Both the position numbers and the translations under genes were made by a program. This document shows, one piece after another, positions 1 to 9,495 of a stretch of 64,000 nt of DNA. Source of the DNA: Acinetobacter sp. MB5 (lineage in GTDB: Bacteria; Pseudomonadota; Gammaproteobacteria; Pseudomonadales; Moraxellaceae); assembly GCF_003261585.1 (NCBI RefSeq), contig NZ_POVU01000001.1:186001-250000 (forward strand), given 5' to 3'. Each line of letters starts with the position of its first letter. Positions within the stretch are counted from its first letter, which is position 1. Below the pieces are notes generated by a model. That model was given only the letters and a program-made list of their open reading frames with translations. It made no database searches and was not told where the DNA came from.

Positions 1-46
1 AAAGCGTTTTCATTCGAATAAAGTTAAATGTGTGTATATTGGCTGA

Positions 47-1390
47 TTAACTTGCTTTAATTTTAATCAATTTAGCGTACAGATCATATTCATCTGCATC
101 GGTAATTTCGACCTCTAGCAAGTCACCCTCTTTAATTTGTGATTTATCAATGTCTTCAACAAAAACATTGCCATCAATTTCAGGGGCATCTGCATAAGAA
201 CGAGCAACCGCAACTGGATATTCATCTTCAAGACTATCTACCAATACAGTCATGGTTTGACCAATGCGTTGTTGTAACTTCGCTGCTGAAATCGCTTGCT
301 GCACCTGCATAAAGCGTTCATAACGCTCTTGTTTGATTTCTTCAGGCACATGATCTGGCAAATCGTTTGCTGTTGCACCTTCTACAGGAGAATAGGTAAA
401 GCATCCAACACGATCCAGCTGAGCTTCTTGCAACCAGTCAAGTAACATTTGGAAGTCTTCTTCGGTTTCACCTGGGAAGCCAACCACGAATGTTGAACGA
501 ATCACCAACTCAGGACATTTTTCACGCCAAATTTTTAAACGTTCAAGTGTATTTTCACTGTGCGCTGGGCGCTTCATGAGTTTTAAAATACGTGGGCTTG
601 CATGTTGGAATGGAATATCCAAATATGGCAGGATTTTGCCTTGCGCCATTAAGTCAATCACGGCATCAACATGTGGATATGGGTAAACGTAGTGTAAACG
701 CACCCAAATACCAAGCTGACCCAATGCTTCACACATATCATAGAATTTGGTCTTAACAGGCTGACCATTCCAGAAGTCCAACTTGTATTTAGTATCGACA
801 CCATAAGCAGAGGTATCTTGCGAGATCACCAGCACTTCTTTTACGCCTGCACGTTTTAATGCAGCCGCTTCTTCAAGTACAGAACCGACTGGACGAGATA
901 CTAGATCACCACGCATGCTTGGAATAATACAGAAGGTACAACGGTGGTTACAGCCTTCAGATATTTTCAAATATGCATAATGTTTTGGCGTTAGACGAAT
1001 TCCTTGCTCAGGAACCAAGTCAATAAATGGATTATGTTTTGGTGGTGCAGGGACATATTCATGTACGGCTTCCATAACATCCTGATAGGCTGCTGCGCCT
1101 GTCACTTTCAAGACATTTGGATGCATTTGACGAATTTTGTCTTCATCTTTCCCCAAGCAGCCTGTCACAATCACGCGACCATTTTCACTCATGGCTTCGC
1201 CAATCGCATCTAACGACTCTTGTACCGCAGACTCGATAAAACCGCAGGTATTAACAACAACAAGGTCAGCACCATCATAATCTGATGCAACCTGATAACC
1301 CTCAGTACGCAACTGGGTTAATATACGCTCAGAATCGACCAATGCCTTAGGACAACCTAAAGAAACAAAACCGACTTTGGGGGATTTCAT
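47..1390 (-). CDS. rimO: Ribosomal protein S12 methylthiotransferase RimO
   Basis: Radical-SAM enzyme of 447 aa that adds a methylthio group to an aspartate of ribosomal protein S12. The N-terminal UPF0004 domain starts with [13 protein letters not shown], whose Cys is a ligand of the first iron-sulfur cluster. The radical-SAM core carries the [11 protein letters not shown] motif (CxxxCxxC). A TRAM-like beta domain occupies roughly the last 65 residues. I place the start at the ATG before KSPKVGF; an in-frame ATG 15 bases upstream would add MECCC, which does not fit the family. It is monocistronic and divergent from glnL. Length is normal for the family. Confidence 0.95.
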   Translation of the reverse strand: MKSPKVGFVSLGCPKALVDSERILTQLRTEGYQVASDYDGADLVVVNTCGFIESAVQESLDAIGEAMSENGRVIVTGCLGKDEDKIRQMHPNVLKVTGAAAYQDVMEAVHEYVPAPPKHNPFIDLVPEQGIRLTPKHYAYLKISEGCNHRCTFCIIPSMRGDLVSRPVGSVLEEAAALKRAGVKEVLVISQDTSAYGVDTKYKLDFWNGQPVKTKFYDMCEALGQLGIWVRLHYVYPYPHVDAVIDLMAQGKILPYLDIPFQHASPRILKLMKRPAHSENTLERLKIWREKCPELVIRSTFVVGFPGETEEDFQMLLDWLQEAQLDRVGCFTYSPVEGATANDLPDHVPEEIKQERYERFMQVQQAISAAKLQQRIGQTMTVLVDSLEDEYPVAVARSYADAPEIDGNVFVEDIDKSQIKEGDLLEVEITDADEYDLYAKLIKIKAS

Positions 1391-1472
1391 GCAACAACAC
1401 TCCACTAGAATGCGCGTATTGTATGACTTTTCCCTGCATAAGCATAGGTATAAACGGTAATGTTTCAGTCAC

Positions 1473-1487
1473 GCACCAAAATATTGC
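1473..1487. promoter_or_regulatory. NtrC-type enhancer site 1
   Basis: GCAC-N7-TTGC, one base off the NtrC dyad GCAC-N7-GTGC. It lies 41 bp (about four helical turns) upstream of a second, exact dyad, centre to centre, and about 180 bp upstream of the start predicted from the sigma-54 promoter. Confidence 0.6.
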
Positions 1488-1513
1488 TTACTATTTAACA
1501 AAACAAATTTATA

Positions 1514-1528
1514 GCACCATTATAGTGC
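1514..1528. promoter_or_regulatory. NtrC-type enhancer site 2
   Basis: GCACCATTATAGTGC is an exact GCAC-N7-GTGC dyad, the core of the enterobacterial NtrC binding consensus. Its centre is about 140 bp upstream of the predicted sigma-54 start, a distance like that of the glnA enhancers. Confidence 0.7.
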
Positions 1529-1633
1529 ACATACCTCCCCTTTTTGATACTGTTTAAGGCGTTTATCTCACGTGTTTGATTTTAGATCACTTAAAAACCA
1601 TTTTTTTGCTTGAAAACAAGTCATTCTAAAAAG

Positions 1634-1650
1634 TTGGCGTGCATTTTGCT
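1634..1650 (+). promoter_or_regulatory. Sigma-54 promoter of glnLG
   Basis: TTGGCGTGCATTTTGCT matches the -24/-12 sigma-54 consensus: GG at 1636-1637 and GC at 1648-1649 with exactly 10 bases between. Predicted transcription start is near 1661, ahead of the leader ORF and glnL. With the two NtrC dyads upstream it implies activation of glnLG by its own NtrC product. Confidence 0.75.
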
Positions 1651-1704
1651 TTAATTAGGCTACTTTTAATTTTAGAAAATGTTCCATAACAGGGAGCAAC
1701 CACA

Positions 1705-1752
1705 ATGAAGAAGATGCCATTGCGCTATTTTACATCAGGAAGATTACGCTAA
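1705..1752 (+). CDS. Short leader ORF coupled to glnL
   Basis: An ATG at 1705, preceded by AGGGAG at 1691-1696, opens a 15-codon ORF (MKKMPLRYFTSGRLR). Its TAA overlaps the glnL ATG by one base (TAATG). The Shine-Dalgarno is stronger than the GGAAG in front of glnL, so translation of glnL may be coupled to the leader. No conserved peptide family is recognised; the call rests only on start, ribosome site and junction. Confidence 0.4.
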   Translation: MKKMPLRYFTSGRLR

Positions 1753-2861
1753 TGGATCCTACTCCAACGATTGATTATCGTCTATTGGTTGATAATTTAA
1801 CCACAGCCATCTTATTGGTCGATAAAAATCTAAACATTTTTTATCTAAATTCATCATGTGAAGCACTTTTTGACATGAGTCTTTTGCGTGCTTCAGGTAT
1901 GCCTGTCATTCAGCTACTTCAAGCACCGAATGACACTTTTGATACGCGTGAAGCTTTATTCAATACCTTAAATACAGGTCAAGCCTATACACGTCGTGAA
2001 GCCATCATTAATGTTAATTTCAAAGACATTCATGTGGACTATTCGGTTTCGCAGCTCAATGCAGGTCGTCCATATCATCCTTTATTGTTGATTGAACTCA
2101 ATCCAATTGATCGGATGCTCAAAATTTCGAAAGAAGAAAACCTGATTCAGCAACATCAAGTCACTCGACAGCTTATTCGTGGTGTTGCACATGAGATTAA
2201 AAACCCTTTGGGTGGAATTCGTGGCGCAACACAACTTCTGGCTCGCAGCTTAAACGATCCACAATATAATGAATTCACTGACATTATTATTAATGAAGTT
2301 GATCGCTTAAGAACATTAGCAGATACCATGCTCGGCTCGCGTCAATTACCAAGCTATGTCGATGTCAATGTCCATGAACCGTTAGAACGTGTGCGCTCAC
2401 TGATCACCAATCAAACCAAAAAGAAAATCAAGATTACCCGTGATTACGACCTGTCCCTACCCGATGTCAAGGCAGATCGAGACCAATTGATTCAAGTGAT
2501 GCTCAACATCAGTGTCAATGCTGTTCAAGCCATGCTTGAGCACAAGGATTTCTTCCAAGAGCACAAGCCTGAACTGATTTTACGTACACGCATTCAACGT
2601 CTTGTCACCATTAACGGAATTTTGCACCGTTCAGCTGTACGAGTTGACATTGAAGATAACGGGCCAGGTATCCCAGAAGAAATTTTAGAGTCCGTGTTTT
2701 ATCCACTCGTCACAGGCCGTGCCAATGGCACAGGGCTTGGTTTGAGTATTGCACAAAATATTATGCACCAGCACAACGGGATGATTGTCTGTCATTCTGT
2801 CGCTGGTAAAACAGTTTTTAGCCTATATTTACCTTGGGAGTCGCAACATGTCGCGAAATAA
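1752..2861 (+). CDS. glnL: Nitrogen regulation sensor kinase/phosphatase GlnL (NtrB)
   Basis: Cytoplasmic histidine kinase of 369 aa that controls phosphorylation of NtrC in response to nitrogen status through PII. It has no membrane segment. An N-terminal PAS domain (about residues 10-120) is followed by the H-box GVAHEIKNPLGG (phospho-acceptor His), an N-box around NISVNAVQAM, a G1 box DNGPGIPEE and a G2 box GTGLGLSIAQN. The gene overlaps glnG by 14 bp. Upstream are a sigma-54 promoter and NtrC dyads, and no glnA is adjacent, unlike the enterobacterial glnALG operon. Confidence 0.95.
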   Translation: MDPTPTIDYRLLVDNLTTAILLVDKNLNIFYLNSSCEALFDMSLLRASGMPVIQLLQAPNDTFDTREALFNTLNTGQAYTRREAIINVNFKDIHVDYSVSQLNAGRPYHPLLLIELNPIDRMLKISKEENLIQQHQVTRQLIRGVAHEIKNPLGGIRGATQLLARSLNDPQYNEFTDIIINEVDRLRTLADTMLGSRQLPSYVDVNVHEPLERVRSLITNQTKKKIKITRDYDLSLPDVKADRDQLIQVMLNISVNAVQAMLEHKDFFQEHKPELILRTRIQRLVTINGILHRSAVRVDIEDNGPGIPEEILESVFYPLVTGRANGTGLGLSIAQNIMHQHNGMIVCHSVAGKTVFSLYLPWESQHVAK

Positions 2862-4341
2862 AATTTGGGTCATTGATGATGATCGCGCCATGCGCTGGGT
2901 GCTGGAAAAAACATTCAAAGAAGAAGGTTTTGATGTCACCAGCTTTGAGGAAGCTCAAAGCGCTTTAGACCAACTTCTTCATGAAGCTCCAGACGTTATT
3001 TTAACTGACATCCGTATGCCTGGAATCGATGGTCTAACTTTTCTAGGCAAGGTAAAAAGCAGCCATCCTGATTTGCCTGTGATTATTATGACCGCACATT
3101 CTGATTTAGAGTCTGCCGTGTCTAGTTATCAAACGGGTGCGTTTGAGTATCTACCGAAACCCTTTGATATTGACGAAGCTCTAGCTTTAGTTAATCGTGC
3201 AATTTTGCACATTACCAAATTACAGCAACAAGAATCTGCTAATAAAACCAGCTCACCAATTCATTCGACTGAAATTATTGGCGAATCACCTGCCATGCAG
3301 GAAGTTTTCCGTGCGATTGGTCGTTTATCACAATCTCATATTACTGTTCTGATTAATGGTGAATCAGGTACGGGTAAAGAGTTGGTCGCTCACGCACTGC
3401 ATCGCCACTCACCGCGCAAGAGCAAACCATTTATTGCACTCAACATGGCTGCGATTCCAAAAGATTTGATTGAAACCGAATTGTTTGGTCATGAAAAAGG
3501 TGCTTTCACAGGGGCAAATACACAACGTCAAGGTCGCTTTGAGCAAGCCAATGGCGGTACATTGTTCCTCGATGAAATTGGTGACATGCCGTTTGAAACG
3601 CAAACCCGTTTGTTACGTGTTTTGGCAGATGGCGAATTCTACCGCGTTGGTGGACATATCCCCGTTAAAGTCGATGTACGTATTGTTGCAGCAACTCACC
3701 AAGATTTGGAAAAACTGGTTAATGAAGGTCGTTTCCGTGAAGACTTGTATCATCGTCTCAACGTTATTCGTATTCATATTCCAAAATTAGCGCACCGCAG
3801 TGAAGATATTCCAATGCTGGCGCAGCACTTTCTGGCACAAGCTGGCAAAGAACTTGGCGTTAGTCCAAAAATCTTACGTCCAGAAACCATTAGCTATATG
3901 CAGCAATTGCCTTGGCAGGGTAACGTTCGTCAATTAGAGAACACTTGTCGCTGGTTAACGGTGATGATCACAGGTCGAGAAGTGTATCCTGAAGATCTTC
4001 CGAATGAGCTAAAACAAATTCCTATTCAGAAATCGGATGATGCTGGCAATGCCGTCGCAACCCAAGAACGTGTCAGCATCCAGCATTGGGATGAACTTTT
4101 AGCACAATGGGCGGTACAAAAGTTACGCAATGGTGAAATGAAAATTTTGGATATTGCAACACCAATGTTTGAGCGCACGCTCATTAATGCAGCGTTACAA
4201 CAAACCAGAGGACGCAAGCGCCATGCTGCTGAACTCCTTGGTTGGGGTCGTAATACACTGACTCGTAAACTCAAAGAACTCGGTATGGACTCTGCCGATG
4301 ACGATGAAGAAGAAGATCAAAAGCTCTCAACACTAGACTAA
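2848..4341 (+). CDS. glnG: Nitrogen regulation response regulator GlnG (NtrC)
   Basis: Sigma-54-dependent enhancer-binding protein of 497 aa, the partner of GlnL. The receiver domain has the phospho-acceptor Asp in VILTDIRMPG. The AAA+ domain carries Walker A GESGTGKE, the sigma-54 contact loop GAFTGA and Walker B GGTLFLDEIGDM. A C-terminal Fis-type helix-turn-helix lies around RKRHAAELLGWGRNTLTRKL, and the protein ends in an acidic tail. I start at ATG 2848 (MSRNKIWVIDDD); an in-frame start at 2785 would add 21 residues inside glnL and is unlikely. Confidence 0.95.
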   Translation: MSRNKIWVIDDDRAMRWVLEKTFKEEGFDVTSFEEAQSALDQLLHEAPDVILTDIRMPGIDGLTFLGKVKSSHPDLPVIIMTAHSDLESAVSSYQTGAFEYLPKPFDIDEALALVNRAILHITKLQQQESANKTSSPIHSTEIIGESPAMQEVFRAIGRLSQSHITVLINGESGTGKELVAHALHRHSPRKSKPFIALNMAAIPKDLIETELFGHEKGAFTGANTQRQGRFEQANGGTLFLDEIGDMPFETQTRLLRVLADGEFYRVGGHIPVKVDVRIVAATHQDLEKLVNEGRFREDLYHRLNVIRIHIPKLAHRSEDIPMLAQHFLAQAGKELGVSPKILRPETISYMQQLPWQGNVRQLENTCRWLTVMITGREVYPEDLPNELKQIPIQKSDDAGNAVATQERVSIQHWDELLAQWAVQKLRNGEMKILDIATPMFERTLINAALQQTRGRKRHAAELLGWGRNTLTRKLKELGMDSADDDEEEDQKLSTLD

Positions 4342-4356
4342 GTTCAGCGAGATTTG

Positions 4357-4385
4357 AAAAGCCATGCTCAGCATGGCTTTTTTAT
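4357..4385 (+). terminator. Terminator after glnG
   Basis: Stem AAAAGCCATGC / GCATGGCTTTT with a three-base loop, then more Ts. It lies 15 bases after the glnG stop. Confidence 0.85.
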
Positions 4386-4577
4386 TGAGATGAAGCCTAA
4401 ATGAAAATTGCAAAAAGATACATAAAAAACCAACACTAAGTGTTTGTTAGCAATCTATTTTTCAACAAATTAAAGTAAATAGACCTTAAGCGGACAATTG
4501 TAGAGCTTGGTCTTGAGCCATTTTAGTCCAGATTTGTTATACTTAAAAATCAATCGTGATATCTTCAATAATTTTCT

Positions 4578-5249
4578 ATGTCAGATCCTATTCACTGCTA
4601 TTGCAACGTGCCTCCACAAACCAAACGTGGATTTGAACGACATCTTGCCTTTGTAATATCTGCTACAGAACTTTTTTTAGATAAAGGATATGACGCTGTT
4701 TCACTCGATGACATCGTTAACCACGCGGGAGGTTCAAAAGCCTCTTTATATAAATACTTTGGCAACAAAGATGGTTTATTTAAAGCGATTTGCGATTATC
4801 GCCGTGATATTTTCTTTAAAGAATTATTTTTAAAAATATCACTACAAAACAATGAGTTAAAAGAGTTATTAACGAGCATTTTACAGAATTTTTATCAACA
4901 TATTTTAAAACCTGAAAATCGAAAATTTGTCCGACTACTCTTTGAACAAACCAAGCACAACCCTGAGCTTGCAGTTTATTTATACGAAGAATGCCCAGAA
5001 AAAATTCTACATAAAGTCAGTCATCGGCTACAACAAGCTCATGAACAAGGTCAGATTGTTTGTGAACGACCAATCAACTCTGCACAAATGTATTTGGGTA
5101 TACTCTGGCATTTTGAATGGCAAGTGCTCATGGGCGTTGATCCCCAAGAGAGTCTAGAAGAAATTACCGACTATATTGAATATAGCATCGATCACTTCCT
5201 AAAAGGCTTGCAATATCGAGAAGTTTTTGGAAAAACAAGCAGTTTATAG
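4578..5249 (+). CDS. TetR/AcrR-family transcriptional regulator
   Basis: A 223-aa one-component regulator. The N-terminal TetR helix-turn-helix is clear (about residues 20-70: FLDKGYDAVSLDDIVNHAGG, then SKASLYKYFGNKDGLF). The C-terminal ligand domain is helical and of no specific type I can name. The gene is 80 bp upstream of argF on the same strand with no terminator between, so some co-transcription is possible, but nothing links it to arginine synthesis. The ligand and targets cannot be read from the sequence. Confidence 0.85.
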   Translation: MSDPIHCYCNVPPQTKRGFERHLAFVISATELFLDKGYDAVSLDDIVNHAGGSKASLYKYFGNKDGLFKAICDYRRDIFFKELFLKISLQNNELKELLTSILQNFYQHILKPENRKFVRLLFEQTKHNPELAVYLYEECPEKILHKVSHRLQQAHEQGQIVCERPINSAQMYLGILWHFEWQVLMGVDPQESLEEITDYIEYSIDHFLKGLQYREVFGKTSSL

Positions 5250-5329
5250 TATAGTAGCCGATTACTTTTTTCTTTAACGAACAACTAATTGTTGATGCCA
5301 TCGCGATTCAACAATTATGTGGAGTAACC

Positions 5330-6250
5330 ATGGCTCTACGGCATTTCCTTACCTTACGTGATCTTTCTACAGCAGAACTCAATCGCATTATTGCACGTGC
5401 GCAAGAATTAAAGCACTTGCAACACGAAAACACGGTTTATCAACCTTTTGTTGGTAAAGTTCTCGGCATGATCTTTGAAAAATCAAGCACACGTACCCGT
5501 GTTTCATTTGAAGCAGGTATGTGCCAATTTGGCGGTAGTGCAATCTTTTTATCTCCACGAGATACTCAACTTGGCCGTGGCGAACCAATTGAAGATTCAG
5601 CACGTGTGATTTCAAGCATGCTTGATATTGTGATGATTCGTACTTTTGGACATGACATTGTAGAGCGCTTTGCATCTTTCTCTAAAGTTCCTGTGATTAA
5701 TGCATTGACCGATGATCACCACCCTTGTCAGCTTCTTGCCGATGTTCAAACTTATGTTGAACACCGTGGCAGTATTGAAGGCAAAACAGTCGCGTGGATT
5801 GGTGATGGCAACAATATGTGTAATTCATATATTGAAGCAGCACACATGTGGGGCTTTAAGCTGAAAATCGCTGCGCCGAAAGGCTATGAACCAAAACCTG
5901 AGTTTTTGTCTGAATTTGCACACTGTGCAGAACTTGTAGACTCAGCAGAAGATGCTGCTGTGAATGCTGATCTTATTGTGACTGATGTCTGGGCTTCAAT
6001 GGGTCAGGAAGAAGAGCAAAAAATTCGTGAAAAAGCATTTGCGGATTATCAGGTCAATGAGCACCTCATGAGCCTTGCTCACCCTGACTGCTTATTCATG
6101 CACTGTCTACCAGCTCACCGAGGCGAAGAGATTTCTGAAAACATGCTTGACCATAAAAATGCTGTGGTTTGGGATGAAGCAGAAAACCGCCTACATGCAC
6201 AAAAAGCCTTAATGGAATTTTTGTTGCTTGAAAATCTTAAAAAAGACTAA
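5330..6250 (+). CDS. argF: Ornithine carbamoyltransferase
   Basis: A 306-aa anabolic enzyme that makes citrulline from ornithine and carbamoyl phosphate in arginine biosynthesis. The carbamoyl-phosphate loop SSTRTR is in [20 protein letters not shown] lies in [11 protein letters not shown], the ornithine-binding DxxxSMG loop in [11 protein letters not shown], and the catalytic Cys in [10 protein letters not shown]. Length is normal. A Shine-Dalgarno (GTGGAG) precedes the start and a strong terminator follows the stop. Confidence 0.95.
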   Translation: MALRHFLTLRDLSTAELNRIIARAQELKHLQHENTVYQPFVGKVLGMIFEKSSTRTRVSFEAGMCQFGGSAIFLSPRDTQLGRGEPIEDSARVISSMLDIVMIRTFGHDIVERFASFSKVPVINALTDDHHPCQLLADVQTYVEHRGSIEGKTVAWIGDGNNMCNSYIEAAHMWGFKLKIAAPKGYEPKPEFLSEFAHCAELVDSAEDAAVNADLIVTDVWASMGQEEEQKIREKAFADYQVNEHLMSLAHPDCLFMHCLPAHRGEEISENMLDHKNAVVWDEAENRLHAQKALMEFLLLENLKKD

Positions 6251-6258
6251 TTTTTAAG

Positions 6259-6281
6259 AGCCTCTTCGGAGGCTTTTTTTA
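6259..6281 (+). terminator. Terminator after argF
   Basis: AGCCTC-TTCG-GAGGCT stem with a stable TTCG tetraloop, followed by a T run, nine bases after the argF stop. Confidence 0.9.
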
Positions 6282-6425
6282 TGCCAGATTCACTTAAACA
6301 AACACGAAAATGTTGACATGAAATGGTGTATAAATTTAAGGGTTTTGTTGAATTTTGCTAATAAAGCTTGTCACTACATGTTTGCCCGATATCCTATAGA
6401 TGTCTTTTGACTATGTACAAACAAT

Positions 6426-6650
6426 ATGAAAACTGAAAACTTTGTTCTGATTGGACAAGCTTTATTTGGTGAATCCTGGCAAAGCCAAGTCGCTGATTTT
6501 TTAAATATTGATACGAATGACATTCAAGATTGGATTCGTTCCGATCAGATTCCAAATTGGGTCAATGATGATTTAATTAAACTAGCCGATATGCGGCTTG
6601 AACAAATGCATCATGTGATTGATGTTTTACATAATAAATCCGTTGCTTGA
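6426..6650 (+). CDS. Small hypothetical protein
   Basis: A 74-aa acidic protein with no signal peptide or membrane segment. The segment QVADFLNIDTNDIQDWIRSD resembles a short helix-turn-helix, so it could bind DNA, but I do not recognise the family. Support for it being real is its position between the argF terminator and its own strong bidirectional terminator, and codon use like its neighbours. Confidence 0.65.
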   Translation: MKTENFVLIGQALFGESWQSQVADFLNIDTNDIQDWIRSDQIPNWVNDDLIKLADMRLEQMHHVIDVLHNKSVA

Positions 6651-6654
6651 ATCT

Positions 6655-6686
6655 AAAAAAGAGGCTTGTAAAAAGCCTCTTTTTTT
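6655..6686. terminator. Bidirectional terminator
   Basis: AAAAAAGAGGCTT / AAGCCTCTTTTTT around a five-base loop, with A and T runs on both flanks. It serves the small + strand gene and the convergent lrgB-like gene. Confidence 0.9.
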
Positions 6687-6696
6687 CATCTAAATT

Positions 6697-7395
6697 CTAA
6701 AAATATGCAAACCATAAATGAATCGCGGTAGGCCCAACCAGTACCATCAAAATTCCTGCAATCACCATCGTCAAACTGGCAATCACTCCTTCTTCACTAT
6801 CACGTTGGCGAGCACGGACAGTACCAAAGCCATGTGCACCATTACCAAAGGCTGCACCATTTGCAATATTGGAACGAATTCTGGTTAAGGCCAAAACAAA
6901 GTCACCGCAGACCATACCAAATAGTCCTGTAATCATGGTAAATAGTGAAACCAGAGCTGCTGAACCGTGAATATTTTCTGCCAAAGCAATTGCAAATGGT
7001 GTAGAAATCGAACGTGCCATTAAACTATGTGTCACTTCAGGACTAAATTTAAATAATTCAGCCAACTGATATGCACTTACCACACCGACCGTCATACCCA
7101 CGACAACAGCCAAGGATAATACCCCTAGATGCTGGCGAATCATCGCACGATAGCGGTAGATTGGTACTGCAAAAGCCACAGTTGCGGGCCCTAACAAATT
7201 GACAATCCACTGTGTATCCTGCTGATAAGTCTGGTAAGAAATTCCAAAAATCATCATTAAAACAATTGTAAGTACAGGCACTAAAATCGCAGGCGAAAGC
7301 CAAAGTTTCGGATATCGACTATAAATTTTTTTAGAGATGACATAAGCAACTAGTGTCCAAACCAAACATAACCCAGCCCAAAGATTCATTGTCAC
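6697..7395 (-). CDS. LrgB/CidB-family membrane protein
   Basis: A 232-aa integral membrane protein with about six hydrophobic segments. Motifs typical of LrgB are STPFAIALAENIHG and the C-terminal GNGAHGFGTVRA. The family acts with LrgA-type partners and is linked to murein hydrolase control and to export of small metabolites; which applies here cannot be read from the sequence. It starts 6 bp after the lrgA-like gene and is surely co-transcribed with it. Confidence 0.85.
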   Translation of the reverse strand: MTMNLWAGLCLVWTLVAYVISKKIYSRYPKLWLSPAILVPVLTIVLMMIFGISYQTYQQDTQWIVNLLGPATVAFAVPIYRYRAMIRQHLGVLSLAVVVGMTVGVVSAYQLAELFKFSPEVTHSLMARSISTPFAIALAENIHGSAALVSLFTMITGLFGMVCGDFVLALTRIRSNIANGAAFGNGAHGFGTVRARQRDSEEGVIASLTMVIAGILMVLVGPTAIHLWFAYF

Positions 7396-7401
7396 TGCTC
7401 C

Positions 7402-7821
7402 TTAGCGTAGACCATGCTGCAAGCGTTTACGGGCATGCCAGTATTTTTTAAGACGATAGGCATAATGAATCGTTAAACTGGTACTCAACATCACCAGCAT
7501 AGTTCCCAAACCAATACTCACGACAATTTGCCAGCCTTCACTTAGAAATAGTTGCTTGTACTGAACTACAGCAACCGCAATCGGGATAAATAGCAGAACC
7601 AACTCAGCCAATGCCGCATCTGCACCCAAAGCCACTTGTTCGAGCTTAATCCAACCTGTAAACAGACAGGCCAATAATAAAAACATGCCTAAAATACCTG
7701 AGGAAATTGGCAAGCTTAGTTTTTGATGGATGAGGTTTCCACACCACCAGAAAATGGCCAAAACTCCCAGTTGCAGCAAGAGTTTGAGCAATTGTTTACC
7801 CATATTGAGCTTAGTATTCAT
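7402..7821 (-). CDS. LrgA/CidA-family holin-like membrane protein
   Basis: A 139-aa protein with four hydrophobic segments. LPISSGILGMFLLLACLF is the LrgA/CidA signature region (related proteins have LPIPGSVLGM). I start at ATG 7821 (MNTKLNMGKQ); the reading frame runs 38 codons further upstream but that part overlaps the divergent LysR gene and is polar, so it is probably not translated. An ATG at 7803 is an alternative. The operon with lrgB faces away from the LysR-type gene, the usual layout for a regulator and its target. Confidence 0.85.
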   Translation of the reverse strand: MNTKLNMGKQLLKLLLQLGVLAIFWWCGNLIHQKLSLPISSGILGMFLLLACLFTGWIKLEQVALGADAALAELVLLFIPIAVAVVQYKQLFLSEGWQIVVSIGLGTMLVMLSTSLTIHYAYRLKKYWHARKRLQHGLR

Positions 7822-7938
7822 GGCGAGTTTAAAACAGCATTTTGCATTTGATAGAATCATATTAAATGCAAATCCGTATACCAAATATGAATTATTTAAT
7901 TTAAAATTATGCCAATTTGGAATAATAAAATTCATCCT

Positions 7939-8844
7939 ATGCTGTCGTTCAAATTACTGCGCTGTTTTGTGACTTTGGTCAAAACTAAAAGCTTTACCCA
8001 AACTGCGGATGAACTGCATCTGACCCAACCCACCATCAGTAAAATGTTGCAACAGCTTGAAGATCAGCTTGGCGTTCAACTCTTGGTCAAAGCCGAATTT
8101 GGACGAAAACGACAAGTTGAACTGACAGAAATTGGTGAGCGAATTTATCAGCATGCTTTGGATTTACTACAAACCCAGCAGAATATCTTTCAGGAAATTG
8201 AAAACTATCAATCTCTGAAAACTGGCACACTCAGATTGGGTGTCCCTCCACTTGGTGCTCAACTGCTCACGCCTGCCCTTTTTGACTACCATCAACAATG
8301 GTCAAAAATTGAATTGTCTTTTTTAGAGGTCGGTTCACGTGGTATCGAGCAAGCCCTGTTAAATAACGAACTCGATGTCGGCGTATTATTACAGCCCTTC
8401 GATACTGATATTTTCAATGCGATTGAACTGTGTGATTATCCCTTAATGGTGCTGTTACGGCGCGACTCTCTTTGGGCAAACCGCTCATCCATTCGTTTAG
8501 AAGAATTACAGCAACAGGCTTTTTTAATGTTTCCTGAGAATTTTTCTCTAAATAGCATCATTATGAATGCATGTACACATCTGGGTTTTGAACCGAATAT
8601 TGTCTGTAAAACCAGTCAGTGGAATCTACTGGCTGACATGGTTTTACAGCGCATGGGCATTGCTCTTTTACCGCAGTACTATACCAATATGCTAGATGCT
8701 CAATTATTTGCCGCGATTCCATTACAACAGCCAGATATTCGTTGGCATTTATTTATGGCATGGAAAAAAAATTATGCCATTTCTCCTGCGGTACAAGCAT
8801 GGACCAAAATCATGCATCAGCACTTTCCACACAAAAAAACCTGA
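7939..8844 (+). CDS. LysR-family transcriptional regulator (CidR-like position)
   Basis: A 301-aa LysR-type regulator. The N-terminal winged helix-turn-helix reads SFTQTADELHLTQPTISKML, and the rest is a periplasmic-binding-like effector domain (about residues 90-295). I use ATG 7939 (MLSFKLLRCF) because it puts the helix-turn-helix at the standard distance; an upstream ATG at 7909 would add ten residues. It is divergent from the lrgA/lrgB pair across 117 bp, so regulation of that operon is likely. Its stop touches the stop of sodA with no spacer. Confidence 0.85.
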   Translation: MLSFKLLRCFVTLVKTKSFTQTADELHLTQPTISKMLQQLEDQLGVQLLVKAEFGRKRQVELTEIGERIYQHALDLLQTQQNIFQEIENYQSLKTGTLRLGVPPLGAQLLTPALFDYHQQWSKIELSFLEVGSRGIEQALLNNELDVGVLLQPFDTDIFNAIELCDYPLMVLLRRDSLWANRSSIRLEELQQQAFLMFPENFSLNSIIMNACTHLGFEPNIVCKTSQWNLLADMVLQRMGIALLPQYYTNMLDAQLFAAIPLQQPDIRWHLFMAWKKNYAISPAVQAWTKIMHQHFPHKKT

Positions 8845-9459
8845 TTAGGCGTTCAGTGCAGCCTGATAACGGCGGGCAACTTCATTCCAGTCAACTACTT
8901 CATAAAATGCCGCAATATATTCAGGTCTGCGGTTTTGATACTTGAGATAATAAGCATGCTCCCAAACATCTAAACCTAAAATTGGGGTATTCCCCCACAT
9001 CAAAGGTGAATCCTGATTGGCACTGCTTTCGACAATGAGCTTTTTTTCTGGTGTAACCGATAACCATGCCCAACCACTACCAAAACGTGTCAGCGCAGCT
9101 TTGGTAAATGCTTCTTTGAAAGCTTCAAAACCACCAATATCACGCTGAATTGCTTGCGCTAATTCAGTTTGTGGCTCTCCTCCTCCTTGTGGACTCATCA
9201 CTGTCCAAAACAAACTATGGTTCGCATGTCCACCTGCATTATTGATGACCGTTGCCTTTAACTGTTCAGGAACATGTTCAACTTGAGCAACCAGCGCTTC
9301 TACCGTTAATTTTTCCCAATCTGTTCCTGCAATTGCCGCATTAATATTGTTGATATAGGTTTGATGATGTTTGGTGTGATGAATCTGCATCGTTTGAGTA
9401 TCAATATGCGGTTCGAGTGCATCATAAGCGTATGCTAATTCAGGTAATGTATAAGCCAT
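8845..9459 (-). CDS. sodA: Superoxide dismutase, manganese type
   Basis: A 204-aa cytosolic enzyme that dismutates superoxide. Metal ligands are His in QIHHTKHH, His in [10 protein letters not shown], and Asp and His in [15 protein letters not shown] and the Gln in SSANQDSPL are typical of Mn enzymes; Fe enzymes have a different Gln position and AAQxWNH. The metal call is by motif, and cambialistic use is possible. A Fur-like sequence lies 18-36 bases upstream of the start, consistent with the Fur control known for other sodA genes. Confidence 0.9.
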   Translation of the reverse strand: MAYTLPELAYAYDALEPHIDTQTMQIHHTKHHQTYINNINAAIAGTDWEKLTVEALVAQVEHVPEQLKATVINNAGGHANHSLFWTVMSPQGGGEPQTELAQAIQRDIGGFEAFKEAFTKAALTRFGSGWAWLSVTPEKKLIVESSANQDSPLMWGNTPILGLDVWEHAYYLKYQNRRPEYIAAFYEVVDWNEVARRYQAALNA

Positions 9460-9476
9460 TTCATGAAATCCAATAT

Positions 9477-9495
9477 TTGAATGATAATTATTTAC
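9477..9495. promoter_or_regulatory. Possible Fur box upstream of sodA
   Basis: TTGAATGATAATTATTTAC matches 13 of 19 positions of the classical Fur consensus, including a central AATGATAAT run. It sits 18 bases before the sodA start. The match is moderate in an A+T-rich region, so chance is not excluded. Confidence 0.4.
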
